Origin: JAVBQL01 sp031549085
Lineage (GTDB): Bacteria; Spirochaetota; GWE2-31-10; MWDO01
Assembly (NCBI GenBank): GCA_031549085.1
Contig: JAVBQL010000010.1
Coordinates: forward strand, 1 to 64,000
Reading direction: 5' to 3'
Length of the DNA: 64,000 bases
Below, in pieces: positions 1 to 8,302 of the stretch (position 1 is its first letter; each line of letters begins with the position of its first letter). Under the pieces are notes generated by a model. The model was given only the letters and a program-made list of their open reading frames with translations. It was not told where the DNA came from and did not search any database. Position numbers and translations under genes: made by a program.

Positions 1-100
1 GAAGAGGTTTTAGCTCCTCCTCTTTTATATCTATACAGCCAGAGGAGAAAATTAAAAATAGAGAGAAAATAAAGAGAGGATAAAATTTCTTAATAGTCAT
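1..100 (-). CDS. Lipoprotein, N-terminal part only (cut by window edge)
   Basis: A reading frame opens at an ATG at 98-100 on the minus strand and stays open to base 1, so only 33 codons are visible. The N-terminus has two lysines, a hydrophobic stretch (FYPLFIFSLFLIF) and a lipobox-like SSGC near residue 22, followed by acidic residues: a typical lipoprotein signal peptide. An AGGAGT ribosome site lies 5 to 10 bases upstream of the ATG. It is probably the next gene after the lipoprotein at 177-2180, separated from it by a hairpin. Nothing can be said about the mature protein. Confidence 0.7.
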   Translation of the reverse strand, partial: MTIKKFYPLFIFSLFLIFSSGCIDIKEEELKPL

Positions 101-130
101 AAAATACTCCTTAAAAAAATAAAGTATAGA

Positions 131-160
131 ACCTAGATATATTTTTTAATATATCTAGGT
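131..160 (-). terminator. Hairpin after the 177-2180 lipoprotein gene
   Basis: Perfect inverted repeat: 13-bp arms at 131-143 and 148-160 around a four-base T loop. It sits just past the stop codon of the minus-strand gene and before the next lipoprotein. The stem is AT-rich and is not followed directly by a clean T-run, so it may be a weak terminator or an RNA-stability hairpin. Confidence 0.5.
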
Positions 161-176
161 TTAATAAGATAGACAA

Positions 177-2180
177 CTATCTCTCTGCTCTAAAAACTAT
201 ATCTGTCTTTTTATGGTAGTAGATCTCATCTCTATATTTTGTTACTTGACCAAACCCCATAAAGATTCCAATGCCGCAGGCTGGCATACCAACCTCAACA
301 GTAACACGCTGAGTCTTGTTGTAGGCAGATTTTACTAAATCATCCGGCACAATTGCATTTCCTCCAGCTACTTTGGAGTCTATATCAATGCCAAAGCCCT
401 TTTTGTAGCCATACCAAGCAATATAGCTGCAGTAGTTTACATCCTCTTGCCTATTGCGGGATGCATTTGTATTGCAGAAATATTCACTAACAATACTATA
501 TGATGCATCATAACTCTTTTTGTCTGTTCCCCATAGGTCTGTATCTGTCTTTGTGCTATCAATTCCCAAAAAATGATTTTTAGCTGTCCAAAAAGCTATC
601 TCTCCGTCCGCTTCACCAACCCTATTAACCACAAACTTTTTTGTATCTATAAAGTTTGCCAATGGCTCATAGCTTCCATAATCATACCTGTCGGGCTTTC
701 TGTCACTTGATGTTGGATTCTTCTTACTGGCAGCTATGTCCCAATGTCCCACCTCACGAGAGCCAGGATATGAACCCAAAACACATCTGGAAGATTTTCT
801 GTATCCATCAAACATAAATATACTTCTATCAAAAAGAACTGAGTGATCATATGTACCATAGAGGTTAAATATTGCATCCTTAAATAGATCTGTAAACAAG
901 TTATTAATAGTTCTTGAGAGGATATCCCCAGTTTTACCGTTTTTTATCATCCACATATGTGCTCCATTAAGCGATGTAGCTTCAAAAAGATGAAAAGTGT
1001 GTCCAGCAACTGTCTTTTGTTCACGCCCCATATATTCATATGGCGGTGATGATGGCAATGTTGTTGTGGTAGTTGGCGGCGGCAATACTACTGGCGGTGT
1101 TATGCTATTTTTACAATAGTAGCAAGGTTCACAAGAGCCTGCATAATTGTTACTGTTTGTACAGTAGCAGTCTGGGTAGTAGCTGCACTTTGGCATGGTT
1201 CCGCCCCTGCCATATGGGTATGGACAAGGTGAGAAATAACAGCGATTTTTACCCATCCCACAATCCCCACAGCCAGATCGGCTAATGTTTCTATATGCAG
1301 CCTCACTTGGTGAATAACAAGTTAAACAGGTTCCTGGGGTTAAAGATTTTTGAGGAGCTATAGAGAGAGCTCTCATCCCGTCACCATTCATTAACATCTC
1401 GATCTTAACCATATCAAAGCCTGCATTAAATATTCTATTAAGATTTTTTAGCTCTTCAATATCATAGCTCATAAAAAAATAGGCCGCAAGGTCATAGGCC
1501 TTAACTATAATCTCGTCACTGCTTTTCGCTCTGCTATTTTTATCTACCTTTCTATATTGTCTAAGATTTGGAGAGCTATAGCTGTCCATCTTTAAAGCAG
1601 CCTCATCATACCCTAATGCATTAAAAAAATCATTAAAAGCTTCATCACGCCCCTTCGATTCATCTAATATAGCTCTTATATAACCATCAGCATCATCACT
1701 TGTATCCACCTCCTCTACAAGGTCTATCTTAAAATTCAATTGATCAATATACTCTACAAGAGCTAACCTCTCTTTCTCACTTAGTTTATCATATATTCTG
1801 CTAAGGGCAGAATCAATAACTTCATCATTTGGAAAATCTAAATCACTGCTTAAATCTTTACCATTTGTAAGATTTGGGAATTTTGATGGTGGAATTATTG
1901 ATCTCAAAAAATTAGAATTGAGATATAGTTCAGAACCAGCAACAATAACAGCTCTATCCATAGTAACATTTTCTGGATTTTTAATCATATCAGCTTCTCT
2001 AGGCTGATACTGATACTCTGTCGTCGTTGTCGTACTAATGGTAGATGGAGATACAACAGAAGTTGTTGTTGTTACTCTACCACTACTATCTACATCTGGC
2101 GTAGTTATAGATGACTGACTACAGCTAAATAGAATCAATGCTATAACCACAGATAAAAAAACAAAAATCTTTACTCTCAT
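177..2180 (-). CDS. Large lipoprotein with Thr/Ser-rich linkers and a cysteine-rich centre
   Basis: 667-residue protein of unknown function. Residues 1-20 are a lipoprotein signal (IALILFSC). A Ser/Thr/Val-rich low-complexity segment follows (about 25-55), then a helical domain to about residue 275. The middle (about 285-360) is extremely cysteine-rich with CxxC, CGDCG, CYYC and CxPCPY motifs, resembling disulfide-rich or metal-binding surface domains. A second proline/threonine linker (PPPTTTTTLPSSPP) leads to a C-terminal domain of about 290 residues rich in aromatic residues. I recognise neither globular domain. It is probably exported and anchored in a membrane; surface exposure is inferred from the linkers. 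The start follows AGGAGGAATT, a strong ribosome site. Confidence 0.75.
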   Translation of the reverse strand: MRVKIFVFLSVVIALILFSCSQSSITTPDVDSSGRVTTTTSVVSPSTISTTTTTEYQYQPREADMIKNPENVTMDRAVIVAGSELYLNSNFLRSIIPPSKFPNLTNGKDLSSDLDFPNDEVIDSALSRIYDKLSEKERLALVEYIDQLNFKIDLVEEVDTSDDADGYIRAILDESKGRDEAFNDFFNALGYDEAALKMDSYSSPNLRQYRKVDKNSRAKSSDEIIVKAYDLAAYFFMSYDIEELKNLNRIFNAGFDMVKIEMLMNGDGMRALSIAPQKSLTPGTCLTCYSPSEAAYRNISRSGCGDCGMGKNRCYFSPCPYPYGRGGTMPKCSYYPDCYCTNSNNYAGSCEPCYYCKNSITPPVVLPPPTTTTTLPSSPPYEYMGREQKTVAGHTFHLFEATSLNGAHMWMIKNGKTGDILSRTINNLFTDLFKDAIFNLYGTYDHSVLFDRSIFMFDGYRKSSRCVLGSYPGSREVGHWDIAASKKNPTSSDRKPDRYDYGSYEPLANFIDTKKFVVNRVGEADGEIAFWTAKNHFLGIDSTKTDTDLWGTDKKSYDASYSIVSEYFCNTNASRNRQEDVNYCSYIAWYGYKKGFGIDIDSKVAGGNAIVPDDLVKSAYNKTQRVTVEVGMPACGIGIFMGFGQVTKYRDEIYYHKKTDIVFRAER

Positions 2181-2367
2181 AATTCCTCCTAAAATATATT
2201 TTTAACCTACTAATAATTTTACCATAATATATTCTTACAGATCAATAAATATTTTACTTTTTATATTTTATTGTTTTTTTTATTTTTTTAATTACAAATT
2301 ATATAATATTTAATTTAATTTATTAGAAATCTAGTGTGTTGTATATAAATATTAATTAAATATTTCT

Positions 2368-2396
2368 TTGACATATTTTTTTTTTTTATATATTCT
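2368..2396 (+). promoter_or_regulatory. Promoter of the RNase P RNA gene
   Basis: TTGACA at 2368-2373 is a perfect -35 box. A -10 box TATTCT at 2391-2396 gives 17-bp spacing (TATATT at 2389 would give 15). Transcription would begin close to 2403-2405, exactly at the first helix of the RNA. The spacer contains a run of 12 T residues (2376-2387). Confidence 0.7.
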
Positions 2397-2404
2397 TAAA
2401 GCAT

Positions 2405-2753
2405 GGACTCAATGATCATCGCTAGTAATCAATTTACTAGAGGAAAGTCTGGACTCACAAAGGGATTGATGCTAGATAACAACTAGGCTCTGTTTTTGCA
2501 GAGACGGACAAGTGCAGCAGAAAATATACCGCCAATTTTTAAATTGGTAAGGGTGAAATGGTGAGGTAAGAGCTCACCGTTGCTTTGGCAACAGAGCAGA
2601 CTGGTAAACCCCATCAAGAGCAATATCAAGTATGAGAATGGTTGCCCTTTATTAACCATTAAATTCTCGGGTAGATAGCTTGATAGTTATAGCTGATATA
2701 ACTACTAGATAGATGATGATCTTAAAAGACAAAATCCAGCTTATATTGAGTCC
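2405..2753 (+). ncRNA. rnpB: RNase P RNA (bacterial type A)
   Basis: The catalytic RNA of RNase P, which trims tRNA 5' ends. Conserved blocks are visible in order: AGGAAAGTCTGGACTC at 2441-2456, GGTAAGGGTGAAA at 2546-2558, CTGGTAAACCCCA near 2601-2613 and CTCGGGTAGATAGCTTGA near 2667. The ends GGACTCAA (2405-2412) and TTGAGTCC (2746-2753) pair as helix P1, which fixes both ends. The RNA is followed by TTTTTA, so P1 plus the T-run may serve as terminator. The recombinase gene on the opposite strand ends 12 bases further on. Confidence 0.95.
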
Positions 2754-2764
2754 TTTTTATTTAA

Positions 2765-3667
2765 TTATCTGCCATGAGGATGAAATCTCTTATATGTATC
2801 TTTAATATCATCAGGTGTTAGATGTGTATATATTTGAGTTGTTGCTATACTCTCGTGTCCCAAGAGTGACTGAACACTCCTTATATTTGCACCATTTCTA
2901 ACCATTGATGTAGCAAAACTATGGCGCAGTGAGTGTGGAGATATCTTTTTTATCATAGATACCTCATCAATTCTCTTATTTATAATATAGCGAATCATAC
3001 GTTCAGATAACCTATTTCCTGAATGGTTCAAAAAAAGAGCATCATCATTTGGATTAAACTCATCTCTATATTTCAAATAGGAGGCTAAAATAAGTTCACA
3101 AAACTCTCCATATATAACAACTCTCTCTTTGTTACCCTTTCCTTTTTTTATTTTTATCTCTCTATTGCTATTTATATCGTAGCAATTAACGGAGACCAAT
3201 TCTGAAACTCTAACTCCTGTTGCAAATATTAGCTCAAATATTGCTTTATCTCTAAAATCCTCTTTTTTTGAACAATTAAAACTAATTAACTGGTTAAGTT
3301 CGTCATCAAATAAAAATACAGGTAGATGTTTTTTTGTTTTTTGCAGTTCTACTTCTAATATTGATGCGCTATCTTCATATCCATATCTTATCTTATATTT
3401 TATAAAACCTTTTATTGCTGATATTATTCTATTAACTGATGTGGATGAATATTTCTCACTATTCAAATGAAATAGAAAGTTGCGAAAATTTGAGCGTGTT
3501 ATACTATTAATATAGATATTTTCTCTTTTCAAATATTCATAAAAAATATGAAGATCATTATTATAAGATATTTGAGTATTATGGGATAAACCTTTTTGAG
3601 CATCAATATAACTAATATAATTATCAATATCTTTCAATAAAACATCAAAATTACTGCTCTCTATCAT
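2765..3667 (-). CDS. Tyrosine recombinase of the XerC/XerD type
   Basis: 300 residues, the usual XerC/D length. The N-terminal SAM-like core-binding domain (about 8-95) precedes the catalytic domain. Catalytic residues seen: Arg in ATGVRVSEL (about 150), Lys in the KKGKGNKER hairpin (about 176), HxxR in PHSLRHSFATS (about 243-246), His in LLGHESI and the nucleophile Tyr in TTQIYTHL (about 277). The C-terminal tail HPHGR is typical of chromosomal Xer proteins that resolve chromosome dimers at dif. I cannot tell XerC from XerD. It stands next to rnpB and 35 kb from the phage-like island, so a housekeeping role is more likely than prophage integration. Confidence 0.9.
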   Translation of the reverse strand: MIESSNFDVLLKDIDNYISYIDAQKGLSHNTQISYNNDLHIFYEYLKRENIYINSITRSNFRNFLFHLNSEKYSSTSVNRIISAIKGFIKYKIRYGYEDSASILEVELQKTKKHLPVFLFDDELNQLISFNCSKKEDFRDKAIFELIFATGVRVSELVSVNCYDINSNREIKIKKGKGNKERVVIYGEFCELILASYLKYRDEFNPNDDALFLNHSGNRLSERMIRYIINKRIDEVSMIKKISPHSLRHSFATSMVRNGANIRSVQSLLGHESIATTQIYTHLTPDDIKDTYKRFHPHGR

Positions 3668-3841
3668 AAAAAAAATACTACTCCATAAACTTATAAAATC
3701 GGAATAAAAATCAATAAAAATGAAAATGTTGCTATTTATGATAGCACTTTTACTCTATTCTTTTTGATTTTAATTTAGTTTTAAATGACATACTACCGAT
3801 ATTTATAACATAATAACCTTTTTATATGAAGAGAAAATAGT

Positions 3842-4162
3842 ATGTGCAAAAAGATATTAATTGTTGATGATGATCTTACATTTGTGAATAGATTAATAAA
3901 TAATTTTTTAGGATATGATTTTAGCATCTCTATTGCATCCTCTATATCACAAGCGAAGAGTGTACTTGAAAGAGAGGAATTTGATATAATTTTAGCAAAT
4001 AGAAAAGTGCCTGGTGGAGAAGCTATTTTATTAAAAGAAGATATTAAAAATAGGGCAAAACTCTTATTAATGTCATCTCTAAATGATACTACTAAAAACA
4101 ATAGATATATATTCAAACATGATTTCATAAATAATTTCAAAGGATATTTTCAATCTGTATGA
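3842..4162 (+). CDS. Stand-alone response-regulator receiver domain lacking the phospho-acceptor Asp
   Basis: 106 residues, one receiver-like domain without an output domain. The N-terminus KKILIVDDDLTF carries the acidic pair normally needed for Mg2+. The strand that should end in the phosphorylated Asp reads FDIILANRKVPGG, with Asn in the Asp position. The protein is also short at the C-terminus, where helix 5 should lie. It is probably a pseudo-receiver working by protein contacts or by phosphate-independent signalling, or a decaying gene. It overlaps the next gene by four bases (ATGA), so the two are translationally coupled. Confidence 0.7.
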   Translation: MCKKILIVDDDLTFVNRLINNFLGYDFSISIASSISQAKSVLEREEFDIILANRKVPGGEAILLKEDIKNRAKLLLMSSLNDTTKNNRYIFKHDFINNFKGYFQSV

Positions 4163-4701
4163 AACTTAAACTTATACTCTCAATCTTAATCTTTACCTCT
4201 TCATATATCCTATTTTCTGCAGATATAGAGAGTGGATACAAAGATATAAAACTTAATATGTCTAAAGATGAAGTAACAGACCTAATTAAAAAAAGTGATG
4301 ATTTTGATACGAAAAGAGATGAGGCCATAACTATACGTTTTGAACCTGATACTGAAATCATTACTGTTTTTGGTAAAATCAATAAGAATAGCAGAAGTTT
4401 TATAAAAAGAGGCTTTTTTCAATTTAGTGATGATAAACTTTATCTTATAACTTTAAATATGGATGAAAAACGAATAGGATACTATGATCTTTTAAAACAC
4501 TATACTAATAAATATGGAAATCCAACTAATCTTGATCCAAACAGTGCTACATGGGAAGATAGCAACACAAGAGTTATATTAGAAAAAAAATCTACTGTTA
4601 AATTTTTAGATCTAAATAAATGGAATGAACTTCTAAAACAAGAAGATGGGCAAAAAGATGAAGAGAGAGAAAAGAGAGAAGATTTTATTAAAAATATGTA
4701 A
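4159..4701 (+). CDS. Exported protein of unknown function
   Basis: 180 residues with a classical signal peptide (KLILSILIFTSSYILFSA, cleavage near ADIES). The mature part is mixed alpha/beta: a segment YKDIKLNMSKDEVTDLIKK, seen in small periplasmic proteins with a 'G-(I/M)S-x-x-x-V' helix, then a beta-rich middle and a highly charged Lys/Glu tail. It may be related to the SmpA/BamE-like fold, which uses a similar 'G-M-t-x-x-e-V' opening, but this is a weak inference. The start codon overlaps the stop of the receiver gene. Confidence 0.65.
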   Translation: MKLKLILSILIFTSSYILFSADIESGYKDIKLNMSKDEVTDLIKKSDDFDTKRDEAITIRFEPDTEIITVFGKINKNSRSFIKRGFFQFSDDKLYLITLNMDEKRIGYYDLLKHYTNKYGNPTNLDPNSATWEDSNTRVILEKKSTVKFLDLNKWNELLKQEDGQKDEEREKREDFIKNM

Positions 4702-5033
4702 ATTTCTTTTATAATTTTGTTGGTCAATTCTGATATTTTCTTCCACTGTTATAATAGTCATCATAATAAATTAATGTTAATTCTATCAAAAATATCTATT
4801 TCCACCAATTATATATAGGTCTTATGACAAATACTGAAGATCTTTTTTAAACCAAATCTGAAATAATTTTAATAATTTATGATGATTAGATATTATATTT
4901 TACAATGCTATTTTTTTATGTTAAGAATAGTATAAAAAATATGGATTATATTACTATAACCCATTCAAGCTCTATATAGTTATATAATAGATTTTCTTTA
5001 ATAAATCTATTTGGAAGTGAGGAGATAAGTTAA
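4702..5033. other. Intergenic region without a recognisable gene
   Basis: 332 bp of very AT-rich sequence. A short inverted repeat (AGATTT ... AAATCT) lies near 4990-5008, just before the ribosome site GAGGAG of the next gene. It probably holds the promoter of the glycosyltransferase gene; I see no convincing consensus boxes, RNA or coding remnant. Confidence 0.4.
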
Positions 5034-5930
5034 ATGGTTGTATTGAGAATTTATTATAAAACAGGATTGGGTAATGTTTTAATTATGGCATCTAATTTTA
5101 TAGCAAACTCACGCCAATTTAATTATAAATTAGCTATAGATAATAGAACACTAAAAAGATATTCCAATGTTTTTGATTTTAAAAAAATAAAAAACATAAA
5201 GATTTATCATTGGGATAAGGATTATACCAACCACTTTGTTGTTGCTATTTTAAATAAAATCCGCCATATTTTATATAAAATGGGCATATACATTTTCTAT
5301 GAACCATCCAATGATGGCACTAAACATTTATTGAATGAGGATAAATATTTTTTAGAGCTAGCACAAAAAAAAACAAAAATCATAGAGATTGAGAATTGGA
5401 AATTTAGAGATTTTGATAGTCTTGAAAAATATTCTGATTTTATAAAATCTATTTTCACTCCTATAGGTAGTTATAAAATGGAAATAGATAATTTTATTGA
5501 AAATATTAAATACGATAGAGAGAAGAAAGAGGAATATACATTAATTGGAATTCATATAAGACGTGGAGACTATGAGTGGTGTGCTCCAAATTTTTTTTAT
5601 GCAATAGATGATTACATAAAAAAAATGAAAGAATTAGCATCTATTTTTAAAAATAAAAATATAAAATTTCTAATTTGTTCAAATGAAATATTGGAAGAGA
5701 CTCTATTCATGAAATCTGGACTTAATTTTGTATTTGGTCTAAATGAGCAAATAAAAGATATTTATAGTTTTGCCAAATGTGACTATCTAGTTGGACCACC
5801 TAGTACCTACACTGGATGGGCTTCATTTTATGGAGATGTTCCACTGTTCTACTTAGAGAACATAGACAAACCTATCGATCTAAATTTATTCGAAGTAAAA
5901 AAGATGTATAAATATTATGATAATATGTAA
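5034..5930 (+). CDS. Glycosyltransferase family 11 (alpha-1,2-fucosyltransferase-like)
   Basis: 298 residues. The opening LRIYYKTGLGNVLIMAS corresponds to the 'GGLGNQ(M/L)F' start of GT11 enzymes. The signature HIRRGDY at about residues 173-179 is the GDP-fucose-binding motif (HxRRxD) shared by alpha-1,2- and alpha-1,6-fucosyltransferases. Later motifs FLICSNE and YLVGPPSTYTGWASFYG match the 'SDD' and 'SSFSWWAA' regions of the family. There is no signal peptide, so it acts in the cytoplasm, probably adding fucose or a related sugar to a surface glycan. It is convergent with the Wzm/Wzt exporter genes, consistent with a polysaccharide role. Donor and acceptor cannot be deduced. Confidence 0.75.
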   Translation: MVVLRIYYKTGLGNVLIMASNFIANSRQFNYKLAIDNRTLKRYSNVFDFKKIKNIKIYHWDKDYTNHFVVAILNKIRHILYKMGIYIFYEPSNDGTKHLLNEDKYFLELAQKKTKIIEIENWKFRDFDSLEKYSDFIKSIFTPIGSYKMEIDNFIENIKYDREKKEEYTLIGIHIRRGDYEWCAPNFFYAIDDYIKKMKELASIFKNKNIKFLICSNEILEETLFMKSGLNFVFGLNEQIKDIYSFAKCDYLVGPPSTYTGWASFYGDVPLFYLENIDKPIDLNLFEVKKMYKYYDNM

Positions 5931-5938
5931 CACTTAAG

Positions 5939-7228
5939 CTAATTTTCTATTGTCCAATCCATTATTGGAGAGATTGGTCCTCCACTTCTACCTGTAAGAA
6001 AAGTAGATACATTTTTTCCACCCGTAATTTCTACAAATATTAAAGGAGCGGCATCTAAATCTACTAGCCATTTTATTTTATGAAGAGAGAAATCTAACCT
6101 CAAATAATATTCATCTTCATTTAAAAAGTGTTTTGGTATCCTTGTTTTAATGATATTTTTTCCTTTCTTAAACTTAATCCATTTTGTTTCATCAAAATCA
6201 TCAAAGCAAACACTTCTATATACTGAAACCATATCTCTATCAAATAAAGAGTATGCTATAGTAAGATTTGGATCACAATTTTTTACTTCGCCCTCTATTG
6301 TTACAAACAGATCTTCATCTATCCCAATCCCACCAGTAATAACTCTATTTTTGCTATCAGTAATATAAAATTTTGTTGGAATGAAGTAATCATTAACAAA
6401 CTCATTTCCACTATTTTCCCAAATAGTATCCGATCTTGATATAAAATTCTCATGCATATACTGATTAATTACATTTTTTGTATCTCTTGAATATAATTCT
6501 AATTTCCCTTTATTAAGATATACACAAGACTCACAAAGCTTTTCAACAGTATTCATATTATGACTTACAAAAATAACAGTTCTTCCATCGGTCTGGCTAA
6601 TGCTATTCATTTTTGTAATACATTTCTTTTGAAACTCATAATCTCCAACAGCTAATACTTCATCAACAATCAAAATATCTGAATCAAGGTGAGCAGCAAC
6701 AGCAAACCCCAAACGAACAAACATTCCACTTGAGTATCTTTTTACTGGAGTATCCAAAAATTTTTCAACTCCAGCAAAGCTTACTATCTCATCAAGTTTT
6801 TTATCAATCTCTCTCTTTTTCATTCCGAGTATTGTGCCATTTAGATAGATATTTTCTCTACCTGTAAGCTCTTGATGAAAACCTGTACCAACCTCCAATA
6901 GACTTGCTATTTTACCTCTAACTTTTATTTGTCCTTTGGTTGGATATGTAATCCTAGATAAGATCTTAAGCAGTGTGGATTTTCCTGCACCATTTCTTCC
7001 TATAACACCTAATCTATCTCCCTCATTTATAGAAAAAGAGACATCGTCCAGTGCTGTGAAGATTCCCTCTTGTTCTGCTAAATGAAGCTTATCTAAACTT
7101 AAGTTAGGATCTGTCTTACCCCTTATTTTGGCAAAAAAACTTTGAAGATCTTTATATAATCTTCCATGGTTTATGACTCCCAATCTATATTGCTTAGTTA
7201 ATCCCTCTATTATTACAGCTTCTTCCAT
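5939..7228 (-). CDS. wzt: Polysaccharide ABC exporter, ATP-binding subunit
   Basis: 429 residues. The N-terminal half is an ABC ATPase of the polysaccharide/teichoic-acid exporter type: Walker A GRNGAGKST (about residue 78), signature YSSGMFVRLGFA, Walker B ILIVDEVLAVGD and the switch His in FVSHNM. The C-terminal part (about 255-429) is a beta-rich Wzt_C-like domain, which in O-antigen exporters of this type recognises the modified non-reducing end of the glycan. It lies six bases downstream of the permease gene in the same operon. It energises export of a lipid-linked polysaccharide across the inner membrane. Confidence 0.92.
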   Translation of the reverse strand: MEEAVIIEGLTKQYRLGVINHGRLYKDLQSFFAKIRGKTDPNLSLDKLHLAEQEGIFTALDDVSFSINEGDRLGVIGRNGAGKSTLLKILSRITYPTKGQIKVRGKIASLLEVGTGFHQELTGRENIYLNGTILGMKKREIDKKLDEIVSFAGVEKFLDTPVKRYSSGMFVRLGFAVAAHLDSDILIVDEVLAVGDYEFQKKCITKMNSISQTDGRTVIFVSHNMNTVEKLCESCVYLNKGKLELYSRDTKNVINQYMHENFISRSDTIWENSGNEFVNDYFIPTKFYITDSKNRVITGGIGIDEDLFVTIEGEVKNCDPNLTIAYSLFDRDMVSVYRSVCFDDFDETKWIKFKKGKNIIKTRIPKHFLNEDEYYLRLDFSLHKIKWLVDLDAAPLIFVEITGGKNVSTFLTGRSGGPISPIMDWTIEN

Positions 7229-7234
7229 ATAATT

Positions 7235-8122
7235 TTACACCACATCTATAAAAGTTTTTTCGGTTGCATTAAAAATAATTAGACCAGACAAAAATATAAG
7301 AATGGTAACAGCAACACTTATAGCACACAAAAATCCACTTACCTCACCTACCCCAAAAAAAGAGTATTTAATAAGTTCAAAAACAGGTGTTAGTGGATTT
7401 AGGAGAATTATTATTTTAAGTTTATTTGGTACTTCTGATAATGGATAGGCAATTGGTGTCATATACATCAAAAGTTGAATCCCAAAACTCATCAAATATA
7501 ATAGATCTCTATACCTAGTTGTTATAGATGATACAATCAACCCAATGCCCAATGACAAGAGCATAACTTGTGAAATAAGAAGAGGAAGCAGAAGTAGATA
7601 TATATTTGGTCTCGCCTCTAAACCATTCAGAATAAACACTAGATAAATGAGTGCAAAAACAGCTAACTGTATAAAAAGGGTTACCAATTTTGTAATGGTT
7701 GTAGCAATTGGAACACTTATTCTTGGGAAATAGACCTTACCAAACATCCCCATATTAGCAATGAAAACATCCGAAGTTGCTGTTAAACTTGTAGAAAAGT
7801 AGTTCCATATAATTACCCCAGAAAAATAGAATAGTATATGAGGAATACCATTCGTAGGAATATTTGCTATATTACCAAAAACAAGTGTAAACACAAATGT
7901 AGTAAAGAGTGGCTGCAAAATAAACCATATTGGGCCTAATATTGTCTGTTTATATGTAGCTACAAAATCACGTCTTATCAAGATAAGAATGAGGTCCCTA
8001 TATTTTATTATCTCTCTTATATTTACATAAAAAGGGTTGTTATTTGCCTTAATTATGAAAAAGTCATCTCTATTTTCTGTTTTATCTCTATTTATAATAA
8101 AACTCCTAAATTTATATAACAA
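7235..8122 (-). CDS. wzm: Polysaccharide ABC exporter, permease subunit
   Basis: 295 residues, ABC-2 type permease. After a cytoplasmic N-terminus comes the family motif RRDFVATYKQTILGPIWFILQPL (split here: RRDFVATYKQ, then LGPIWFILQPL), followed by six predicted membrane segments (FTTFVFTLVFGNI, IIWNYFSTSL, ITKLVTLFIQLAVFALIYLV and others). The coding frame opens with TTG at 8120-8122; no ATG lies close by in frame. It precedes wzt and forms with it a two-gene exporter operon for lipid-linked glycan. Confidence 0.9.
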   Translation of the reverse strand: MLYKFRSFIINRDKTENRDDFFIIKANNNPFYVNIREIIKYRDLILILIRRDFVATYKQTILGPIWFILQPLFTTFVFTLVFGNIANIPTNGIPHILFYFSGVIIWNYFSTSLTATSDVFIANMGMFGKVYFPRISVPIATTITKLVTLFIQLAVFALIYLVFILNGLEARPNIYLLLLPLLISQVMLLSLGIGLIVSSITTRYRDLLYLMSFGIQLLMYMTPIAYPLSEVPNKLKIIILLNPLTPVFELIKYSFFGVGEVSGFLCAISVAVTILIFLSGLIIFNATEKTFIDVV

Positions 8123-8302
8123 AAATCTATCTCATTTTTTTAAAAAAATAGTTGATTTGATTATAAGTGAATATTAGTAGATATCATATTTTATTGATAT
8201 ATTCAAGTTTTTTTCGACATCAAATTACACCATACATTAAAAAGTTATATACAATAAAGAAAAAAAATGTTACTCTTTTAAATATTTTAAGATGGAAGTT
8301 TT

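Noticed and set aside
2765..3667. Xer-type recombinase as the integrase of the phage-like island
   Set aside because: It lies 35 kb away beside rnpB, has the length and C-terminus of chromosomal XerC/D, and the island shows no att duplication pointing to it.
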